Of a stretch of 64,000 nucleotides of DNA, positions 57,670 through 64,000 are shown piece after piece; the first letter of the stretch is position 1, and each line of letters starts with the position of its first letter. The translations under genes and the position numbers were made by a program. The notes beneath the pieces were generated by a model. The model worked only from the letters and a program-made list of their open reading frames with translations, ran no database searches and was not told where the DNA came from. Source of the stretch: Oscillospiraceae bacterium (GTDB lineage Bacteria > Bacillota > Clostridia > Oscillospirales > CAG-272); the NCBI GenBank assembly GCA_015064385.1, contig SVSI01000001.1:1-64000 (forward strand), written 5' to 3'.

Positions 57670-58539
57670 ATGTACGAGCTGAAAATATCCTTTTTCGGAC
57701 CGTTTACGCTGTCCTTTGGCGAAAGCGTACTTCGGGAAGACTCCCTTCGCTCACACAAACAGTGGCGGCTTATAAAATATCTTCTGCTTAATCGCGACCG
57801 CGCTGTAGAACGTCGCGAGCTTATCGACGCCACCTTCGGCTACGGCGCGTACTTCGGCGAGAGCGAAAAGGCACTCAACGCCCTAAACGCCATTCTCCAC
57901 CGAGCGAGAGGAACGCTTGAAAAAGCAGGGATCCCCGTACATATAAAACACTTATCCGGAAAGTACTTTGCAGAGCTTCCTGACGGGGCAGAGATCGACC
58001 GCGATTGCTTTGAGCAGCTCGTGTCCGCCGTCTTTTCCGGGGGCGACGTTCGCAGTATAAAGGAAAAGGCGCTCAAAGCATCGGAGATCTATCGCGGTTT
58101 TTTCCTCGACGGAAATTATTTTGACGAAAAAAACAAGCTTTCGGGCGAAAAATATCATTCGGATTACAAGCGCGTTATGTCCGTTCTTTTCGGAGCACTG
58201 CGCAGAGAAGAAAGCTTTTCGCTTTTAGCGAAAATATCGCGTCGCGCCATAGAGATAGATCCTATGTGTCAGGATTTTTACGTCGAATATATCGGTGCGC
58301 TTCTTTCGGCGGGTGATATCATCGGCGCGAAAAAAGAATATCTTGCCGCGTCTGAGTTTTTTGAAAGCAAAACGTCGGTTATAATCTCCGGGGAGTTCAG
58401 AGAGCTCGGCAAAAAGCTGGACACAAAGAACGAAACGGCGGTTTTACTGCCTAAAGAGTACGCAGACAGAGAGCAGGCGGTGTCGGATGCCGTATCGAAA
58501 GTACTTGACGGTGCAAAAGTGAGGATCTCGCTTATTTAA
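57670..58539 (+). CDS. SARP/BTAD-type transcriptional regulator
   Basis: 289 residues. N-terminal OmpR/SARP winged helix (FFGPFTLSFGESVL, then KQWRLIKYLLLNRDRAVERRELIDA and the AILHRARGTLEKAGI recognition area) and a C-terminal bacterial transcriptional activation domain of TPR-like helices (about 100-260: YRGFFLDGNYFDE, ISRRAIEIDPMCQDFYVEYIGALL). No ATPase or sensor domain is attached, so it is a minimal SARP. The target is unknown; the next gene downstream is the prephenate-dehydratase-like gene, which has its own -10 box. GGAG-containing ribosome site at 57656. Confidence 0.82.
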   Translation: MYELKISFFGPFTLSFGESVLREDSLRSHKQWRLIKYLLLNRDRAVERRELIDATFGYGAYFGESEKALNALNAILHRARGTLEKAGIPVHIKHLSGKYFAELPDGAEIDRDCFEQLVSAVFSGGDVRSIKEKALKASEIYRGFFLDGNYFDEKNKLSGEKYHSDYKRVMSVLFGALRREESFSLLAKISRRAIEIDPMCQDFYVEYIGALLSAGDIIGAKKEYLAASEFFESKTSVIISGEFRELGKKLDTKNETAVLLPKEYADREQAVSDAVSKVLDGAKVRISLI

Positions 58540-58623
58540 TTTACATTTTAACCTATGAAAAAATGTAAAATGGTGCTATAATATATTAAAATACGGTTTA
58601 TTGCCGCAAAAGTGAGTTTAAGT

Positions 58624-59529
58624 ATGGATAAAATAACAGGCGCAAACGCAGTGCGCGAAAACCTCGCCGCCGCAAGTGCCGCGGTTTCAAAAAGAATGCT
58701 CGTTTACAACGCGCATATAAGGGAGCTTGCGTACCTCATCGTGAGCGAAACGCTCAGCGAGGATAACGCGTACGATTTTGAGCTCGCGTGCGACGGCATA
58801 AGAAGCCGCTACAACGAGTTTGTATCAAATGGCGCGCAAGCGAGTCCCGATATGGAAAACGCTGAGCATAAGGTAAAATTCTGCTCGTTCGTTTCCGATT
58901 TTCTTGCCGAGCGCGGAATATATCCTGCGGAGCCCGAGAGCTTTGACGAGATTTTTGACGGCGATATAAGGATCGCCTGCTTTTCAAACCGCGCCGCGGA
59001 CAGAGCGTACGGAGCATTCGCAAGGCGCATCCCGCGCGCAAGACAGGTGATTTGCGACAGCATAGCCGCACTCTGCGAGGAGGTCGCGGACGGTAGATGT
59101 GAGCTGGGGATGCTTCCGATATACTCGTCGGCAGACGGCTTTATGCAAAACGTTTACCGATACACCGTAAGATATGCGCTCTCGCCCGTAATGAGCGTGA
59201 ATATGCAGTCGGACGGTGACGTTTACGTTAGATATCTGCTTTTTTCGTCGCTCCCGTGTCTGCGAAAAAATGCTCATACAATGGTTCTGACCGTGGCATC
59301 GGACGGAAAGGACGTCTCAACTCTTCCTGCCGCACTCGGAGAATACGGGGCGCTGCTTGAGGACGTCACGTCACCCCTCCCTTCGGCGTACGGAGATTCT
59401 CCCGCCTTCCGCTTTACCTTTTCGGTAAAAGGCGCAGATATGGCGAAAATACGCACGTTTTTGCAGATAAATCACCCCAGCTTCGTGATAAACGGCATTT
59501 ACGAAAAGACCGAAACGGAGAATGCGTGA
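58624..59529 (+). CDS. Prephenate-dehydratase-fold-like protein of unknown function
   Basis: 301 residues from ATG 58624. The first about 105 are helical and could correspond to an AroQ-type chorismate mutase-like or regulatory domain. Residues about 115-210 follow the prephenate dehydratase/periplasmic-binding pattern (IRIACFSNRAADRAYGAF, then a 'vicDSIAALCEEVADGRCELGMLPIYSSADGF' arrangement). The last about 85 resemble an ACT regulatory domain. The catalytic Thr-Arg-Phe of true dehydratases is not seen, so activity is doubtful; it may sense an aromatic compound. A -10 TATAAT lies at 58577-58582. It is followed directly by birA. Confidence 0.55.
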   Translation: MDKITGANAVRENLAAASAAVSKRMLVYNAHIRELAYLIVSETLSEDNAYDFELACDGIRSRYNEFVSNGAQASPDMENAEHKVKFCSFVSDFLAERGIYPAEPESFDEIFDGDIRIACFSNRAADRAYGAFARRIPRARQVICDSIAALCEEVADGRCELGMLPIYSSADGFMQNVYRYTVRYALSPVMSVNMQSDGDVYVRYLLFSSLPCLRKNAHTMVLTVASDGKDVSTLPAALGEYGALLEDVTSPLPSAYGDSPAFRFTFSVKGADMAKIRTFLQINHPSFVINGIYEKTETENA

Positions 59530-59530
59530 T

Positions 59531-60154
59531 ATGACTGGCTGTGAAATAAAAGAATATTTATTAAAAAAAGGACGGCGCGCGATCGTTTTCGATACGGTCG
59601 GATCAACTAACGCGTACGTCAAGGAAAATCCGCAGGAGGCGGGAACTGTCGTGCTTGCGCTTAGTCAGAGCAGCGGACACGGACAGTACGGCAGGGTGTT
59701 TGAGTCGCCCGAGTCGGGGCTGTATATGAGCTTTTGTACTCGTTTCATTCTCGGCTTTCCGATGACGCTTGCCGCGGCGAACGCCGTTACGGACGCGCTT
59801 TGCGAGCTTTTCGGACTTTCGCTCGGCGTAAAATGGGTCAACGATATTATCGCAAGCGGCAAAAAGCTTTGCGGAATACTCGCCGAGTCGGTATTTTGCG
59901 GCGAAAAATCTTTTACCGTTATCGGAATCGGAATGAATCTTAAAAAAGGCGGACTTTCTCCCGAAATAGAGGACGTAGCAATTTCTCTCGAGGAGATCAC
60001 TGCGACCGAGCTGCCGAGTGACGTTATCGCTCTGCTTGCATTTGAGATAAGCAAAAATCTTGAAAAAGAGCTTTCGGGCAAAAAAGAAGACGTAATTAAA
60101 AAATACCGCGCAAGGTGTATAAGTAATATTCCGGAGAATGCGGTGTTTATATAA
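59531..60154 (+). CDS. birA: Biotin-[acetyl-CoA-carboxylase] ligase (no DNA-binding domain)
   Basis: 207 residues from ATG 59531; an earlier ATG at 59522 is only one base from GGAG, while 59531 is 10 bases from it. Catalytic domain with the biotin loop in variant form (SGHGQYGRVF for the usual GRGRRGR), VKWVNDI and GIGMNLK. It joins biotin to the carboxyl carrier protein through biotinyl-AMP. The N-terminal HTH of bifunctional BirA is missing, so it is a group I ligase that cannot repress biotin genes. The C-terminal SH3-like domain is also reduced. Confidence 0.88.
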   Translation: MTGCEIKEYLLKKGRRAIVFDTVGSTNAYVKENPQEAGTVVLALSQSSGHGQYGRVFESPESGLYMSFCTRFILGFPMTLAAANAVTDALCELFGLSLGVKWVNDIIASGKKLCGILAESVFCGEKSFTVIGIGMNLKKGGLSPEIEDVAISLEEITATELPSDVIALLAFEISKNLEKELSGKKEDVIKKYRARCISNIPENAVFI

Positions 60155-60170
60155 AGAAAAGGTGTTTGAA

Positions 60171-61055
60171 ATGAAGATAAGTGAGATCTTAAAGAAAAAC
60201 GAATTTTCAATATCGTTTGAGGTGTTTCCGCCGAAAACGGACGGCAGCTTTGACAGCGTAAAGCACGCTACCGAAGAAATAGCCAAGCTGCGCCCCTCGT
60301 TTATGAGCGTTACATACGGCGCGGGCGGCGGAACGAGCAAATACACTCTTGAAATAGCAAAAAACATAAAGGACAGCTACAGCGTACCCACGCTCGCGCA
60401 CCTAACCTGCGTGTCTTCGACGAGGGAAACGGTGAGAGAGCGTATCGAGGAGATGAAGCGCTTCGGCATAGAGAATATTATGGCGCTTCGCGGTGATCTT
60501 ACGGACGAGCTGCGTCAAAGCGACCGCACGGCGTGGGACTACCGTCACGCAGTTGACCTCATTTACGACATAAAAAACAGCGGAAACGAATTTTGCATCG
60601 GAGGAGCGTGCTACCCCGAGGTACACCCCGAAAGCAAGGACCAGAAGGACGATATAAAGTACTTAAAGGAAAAGGTTGACGCGGGTTGCGATTTTCTTAC
60701 CACGCAGATGTTTTTTGACAACAATCTTCTCTACAATTTCCTTTATAAGATCCGCGAAGCGGGCATAAAAGTTCCGATAATTGCGGGAATTATGCCGATA
60801 ACGAGCGGAACGCAGGTGGAACGTGCGATAAAGCTCTCGGGCTCGTTTATGCCGCAGAGATTCAAGAGTATAGTCGATAAGTTCGGAAACGATCCCGAGG
60901 CAATGAAGCAGGCGGGAATCGCGTACGCTACCGATCAGATAATAGACCTTTACGCCAACGGAATAACGAGCGTCCACGTTTATTCTATGAATAAGCCCGA
61001 CGTTGCCGAAAAGATAAAGGCAAATCTGTCGGACATTATAGGAAAGCAGTGTTGA
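60171..61055 (+). CDS. metF: 5,10-methylenetetrahydrofolate reductase
   Basis: 294 residues from ATG 60171 (AAGGTG upstream). MTHFR TIM barrel: ISFEVFPPKTDGSFDSV, SVTYGAGGGTSKYT, the FAD-contacting NIMALRGD and GGACYPEVHPES, and FDFLTTQ-like CDFLTTQMFFDN. It makes 5-methyl-THF for the methionine synthase encoded two genes on. First gene of a three-gene methionine operon; its stop overlaps the next start. Confidence 0.97.
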   Translation: MKISEILKKNEFSISFEVFPPKTDGSFDSVKHATEEIAKLRPSFMSVTYGAGGGTSKYTLEIAKNIKDSYSVPTLAHLTCVSSTRETVRERIEEMKRFGIENIMALRGDLTDELRQSDRTAWDYRHAVDLIYDIKNSGNEFCIGGACYPEVHPESKDQKDDIKYLKEKVDAGCDFLTTQMFFDNNLLYNFLYKIREAGIKVPIIAGIMPITSGTQVERAIKLSGSFMPQRFKSIVDKFGNDPEAMKQAGIAYATDQIIDLYANGITSVHVYSMNKPDVAEKIKANLSDIIGKQC

Positions 61056-61663
61056 CCGCCGTTTCCGTCCGTTCCTACGGAGCGGCAGAATATAACAAAA
61101 AAGAAATATGCCGCTATGCGGGAGCCGCTCTCGGCAACGAGGATCTCGAGCTTCTTATAGACGAGTGTATCGGAGAGATAAACGAGAACACTCTCGGAAG
61201 AGTGTGCTGTCGCGAATTTGACGTGGCAAAAAAGGACGGGATCCTCGATCTCGGCTTTGTAAAGACGTCTTCAAGCGATCTTGCGAAAAATCTCGACGGA
61301 TGCGAGAGTATTATACTCTTCGGCGCGACCGTTGGGTTTGACATTGACCGCCTTATATCGAAATATTCGCGAGTGTCCCCGCTGAAAGCTCTCGTTTTTG
61401 AGGCAATAGGAGCAGAGCGGGTAGAGCTGCTTTGCGATACCTTTGCAAGGGAGATCGCGAAAGAGAAGCACGCCATCGGCAAAGCTTGCCGCGCACGATT
61501 TAGTCCGGGATACGGAGATCTCCCGCTTGAGATCCAAAGGGAGATCGTTTCGGTTCTCGACTGCCAAAGAAAGATAGGGCTGACGCTCAACTCCTCGCTT
61601 TTGATGTCACCGTCAAAGTCGGTTACCGCTATAATAGGCGTATATCCCGAAAAAGCGAGATAG
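61049..61663 (+). CDS. Stand-alone cobalamin-dependent methionine synthase activation-domain protein
   Basis: 204 residues. Start is GTG 61049 or TTG 61052; TAGGAAAG fits the latter slightly better, and both overlap the metF stop. It corresponds to the C-terminal reactivation domain of MetH, with the SAM-binding RFSPGYGDLP motif. In this split arrangement it would rescue oxidised Cob(II)alamin on the MetH protein encoded next, using SAM and an electron donor. The gap to metH is 15 bases. Confidence 0.85.
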   Translation: MLTAVSVRSYGAAEYNKKEICRYAGAALGNEDLELLIDECIGEINENTLGRVCCREFDVAKKDGILDLGFVKTSSSDLAKNLDGCESIILFGATVGFDIDRLISKYSRVSPLKALVFEAIGAERVELLCDTFAREIAKEKHAIGKACRARFSPGYGDLPLEIQREIVSVLDCQRKIGLTLNSSLLMSPSKSVTAIIGVYPEKAR

Positions 61664-61678
61664 ATCAGGAGAAACAAA

Positions 61679-64000
61679 GTGAACGTAAGAGAATTTCTGA
61701 AAAACAACATCGTTTATCTGGACGGCGCTATGGGGACCATCCTTCAGGAAAGAGGGCTCGGCGTAGGCGAGCTTCCCGAAAGGTGGAACGTAAGTCATCC
61801 GGACGTGATAAGAGAGATACACAAGGCGTATTTTGATGCGGGATCGAATATAGTTTGCACGAACACCTTTGGTGCAAACGTTCTTAAATATTCACCGGAC
61901 GAGCTTGAGAGCGTAGTCAAAGCGGCTCTTGAAAACGCGTTTGCGGCAAGAGAGGAAAGCACCTCGCCTCAGGAAAAGTTCGTCGCGCTCGATATTGGAC
62001 CGCTCGGCAGAATGCTTGCCCCGTACGGTGACCTCGATTTCGAGGAGGCAATTGCCGTCTTTTCCGAGACGGTAAAGCTGGGCGCGCGTTACGGTGCCGA
62101 TCTTATCTTTATCGAGACCTTCAGCGACAGCTATGAAACGAAGGCGGCAGTACTTGCCGCAAAGGAAAACAGCGATCTTCCCGTTTTCGTGTCGAACGCT
62201 TATGGAGAAGACTCCAAGCTGATGACGGGCGCATCCCCCGCTGCTATGGTCGCACTTCTCGAGGGACTCGGAGCGGACGCTATCGGAGCAAACTGCTCAA
62301 GAGGTCCAAAGGCGCTTGAGGGGGTTGTCTGCGAGTATCTGAAATATTCGTCGCTGCCCGTTATTTTCAAGCCCAACGCAGGACTTCCGCGCGTTGAAAA
62401 CTTAAAAACCGTTTACGATCTTTCTGCCGAGGATTTTTCACTTGAGGTAGAAGAGCTTGTCAAAAAGGGCGTGCGCGTCGTCGGTGGATGTTGCGGAACC
62501 TCTCCGGAATATATTGCTAAAACGGTAAAGGCGTGTACTGACATCAAGGTGCAGACAGTTGAAAAGAAGAATATTACGGCGGTGTCCTCTTATACTCACG
62601 CGGTAGTGTTCGGAGAAAAGCCGATACTTATAGGCGAGAGGATCAATCCTACGGGCAAAAAACGCTTTAAGGAAGCGCTGAAAAGCAACGATGTAAACTA
62701 TATTCTGAAAGAGGGACTCGATCAGCAGAGTGCGGGTGCGGAAATACTTGACGTAAACGTTGGTCTGCCCGAGATCGACGAGCGCAAGATGCTTACGAGC
62801 GTTATGAGCGAGCTTCAGGCGGTCAGCGATCTTCCTCTCCAGATAGACACCTCAAACGGGGATGCAATGGAAAAGGCACTTCGCCGATATAACGGAAAAG
62901 CGATGATAAACTCGGTGAACGGCACGAAGGAAAGCATGGACCGCGTTTTCCCGCTTGCAAAAAAGTACGGCGGACTGATCGTTGCCCTCACGCTTGACGA
63001 AAAGGGAATACCCGCTCTCGCCGAAGAGCGTCTTGAAATAGCAAAAAAGATACTTTCAGAGGCAGAGAGCTACGGAATTGACAAAAAAGATATTATTTTC
63101 GATCCGCTCGCGCTTACGATAAGTGCAGATCAAAACGCCGCAAAGGAAACCCTGCGTGCGGTAAAAATGATAAAAGAAGAGCTTGGCTGTCACACCTCAC
63201 TCGGTGTGTCAAACGTCTCGTTTGGACTACCGAACAGAGATTTTATAAATTCGACCTTCTTTGCTCTCGCTATGCAAAACGGACTTTCCGCGGCGATAAT
63301 GAACCCCTATTCGCTTGAGATGATGAAGGCGTACAGAAGCTATCTTGCGCTCTCGGGAATGGATGAAAACTGCGGTGACTATATCACTTTTGCTCAAAGT
63401 GTAAGCGTTGAGACGCCTACCTTGACGACCGTTTCGTCGCAGACGAAGGATGCGTCTTCGGAAAACACGCTCCGTGCGGCTATAATAAAGGGTCTCCGCG
63501 ACAGTGCGGCAAGTATCAGCCGCGAGCTGCTTCGGGAGAAGGACGGACTTGACATAGTAAACGGCGAGATAATCCCTGCGCTTGATACCGTTGGCGAGCA
63601 GTACGAGAAAAAGACGCTCTATCTGCCCCAGCTCCTTATGAGCGCAGAGGCGGCAAAGGCGGCGTTTGAGCAGATCAAGGCAGCTATGCCGAGCGGTAAG
63701 GCGGCAACGAAATGCCCGTTTGTCATAGCGACCGTTAAGGGAGATATACACGATATAGGCAAAAACATCGTGCGCCTTATTCTTGAAAATTACGCGTTTG
63801 ACGTATGCGACCTCGGTCGTGACGTTCCTCCGTGTGAGATAGTAAACAAGGTACTTGAGCTCAATGCGCCCCTCGTGGGACTCAGCGCGCTTATGACGAC
63901 TACCGTTCCCGCAATGGAGGAAACGATAAAGCTTCTGCGTGAAAAAGCCCCGTTTTGTAAGATACTCGTAGGCGGCGCGGTGCTTAATGAGGAGTACGCA
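61679..64000 (+). CDS. metH: Cobalamin-dependent methionine synthase, 3' end beyond the window
   Basis: 774 codons from GTG 61679 (CAGGAG 10 bases upstream) with no stop before 64000. Domains: homocysteine-binding barrel (about 1-290; YLDGAMGTILQERGL, ANCSRGP and the zinc ligands VGGCCGT), pterin-binding domain (about 315-570; IGERINPTGKKRF, AEILDVNVG), B12 cap (about 590-680) and the cobalamin Rossmann domain with GDIHDIGKNIV (the His that ligates cobalt). It methylates homocysteine with 5-methyl-THF. The reactivation domain is encoded separately just upstream, so the protein probably ends soon after the window. Confidence 0.95.
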   Translation, partial: MNVREFLKNNIVYLDGAMGTILQERGLGVGELPERWNVSHPDVIREIHKAYFDAGSNIVCTNTFGANVLKYSPDELESVVKAALENAFAAREESTSPQEKFVALDIGPLGRMLAPYGDLDFEEAIAVFSETVKLGARYGADLIFIETFSDSYETKAAVLAAKENSDLPVFVSNAYGEDSKLMTGASPAAMVALLEGLGADAIGANCSRGPKALEGVVCEYLKYSSLPVIFKPNAGLPRVENLKTVYDLSAEDFSLEVEELVKKGVRVVGGCCGTSPEYIAKTVKACTDIKVQTVEKKNITAVSSYTHAVVFGEKPILIGERINPTGKKRFKEALKSNDVNYILKEGLDQQSAGAEILDVNVGLPEIDERKMLTSVMSELQAVSDLPLQIDTSNGDAMEKALRRYNGKAMINSVNGTKESMDRVFPLAKKYGGLIVALTLDEKGIPALAEERLEIAKKILSEAESYGIDKKDIIFDPLALTISADQNAAKETLRAVKMIKEELGCHTSLGVSNVSFGLPNRDFINSTFFALAMQNGLSAAIMNPYSLEMMKAYRSYLALSGMDENCGDYITFAQSVSVETPTLTTVSSQTKDASSENTLRAAIIKGLRDSAASISRELLREKDGLDIVNGEIIPALDTVGEQYEKKTLYLPQLLMSAEAAKAAFEQIKAAMPSGKAATKCPFVIATVKGDIHDIGKNIVRLILENYAFDVCDLGRDVPPCEIVNKVLELNAPLVGLSALMTTTVPAMEETIKLLREKAPFCKILVGGAVLNEEYA

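Overview
The window looks like a chromosomal segment of a spore-forming member of the Clostridia (Bacillota), probably an uncultured gut-type lineage. Supporting signs are the sporulation and division block (flippase, mazG, rqcP, yabP, yabQ, divIC) in the same order as in Bacillus subtilis, AGGAGG-type ribosome binding sites, many TTGACA/TATAAT promoters with 17-bp spacers, several AraC/glycosidase loci, and tRNA genes without an encoded CCA. The assignment is inferred from gene content only.

Layout. 0-3.4 kb is accessory: the tail of an unknown gene, an RCC1-like repeat protein, then scars made of repeated 3' halves of tRNA-Asn with their terminators, wrapped around an eroded prophage fragment (MuF-type head protein with a C-terminal toxin-like domain, a small Cys protein, a frameshifted HK97-gp10 gene). 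3.5-7.0 kb: a LURP-one-like protein and, on the minus strand, an alpha/beta-hydrolase fused to a condensation-type domain with a zinc-ribbon membrane partner. 7.2-16.7 kb: tex, an auxin-efflux-family carrier, hemZ, the yabM-divIC-like block and an isolated fumarase alpha subunit. 16.8-32.5 kb, mostly minus strand: heparinase-like lyase, phosphohexomutase, TSCPD protein, nrdR, the recX-rimO-pgsA-holA-RNase M5 operon, an AAC(3)-like acetyltransferase, pnp and rpsO with structured leaders, and an oxidoreductase divergent from an AraC regulator. 32.5-47 kb: lgt, a DUF4190-like protein, an XRE regulator, a solute-binding lipoprotein, alaS, an EamA transporter, thiI, nadE, an aldose epimerase with AraC, a quinone oxidoreductase with a type I dehydroquinase-like protein, and two tandem MgtC proteins.

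47-55.7 kb is a glycan locus: AraC, BNR-repeat lipoprotein, clan-A glycosidase, GH28-like beta-helix enzyme, second AraC, then a large OB-fold lipoprotein. 55.9-57.5 kb is a second mobile-element scar, next to an intact tRNA-Ser(GCU) whose 3' end is repeated three times at a period of about 171 bp. 57.7-64 kb holds a SARP-like regulator, a prephenate-dehydratase-like protein, birA, and a folate/methionine operon (metF, a separate MetH activation-domain protein, metH) that runs off the window end.

The most interesting themes are two independent tRNA-3'-end scar arrays, the MuF-toxin remnant, the hydrolase-condensation fusion, intergenic palindrome families, a dense hairpin region beside pnp, and the AraC-flanked glycan locus. 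No CRISPR array, rRNA or complete insertion sequence was seen.
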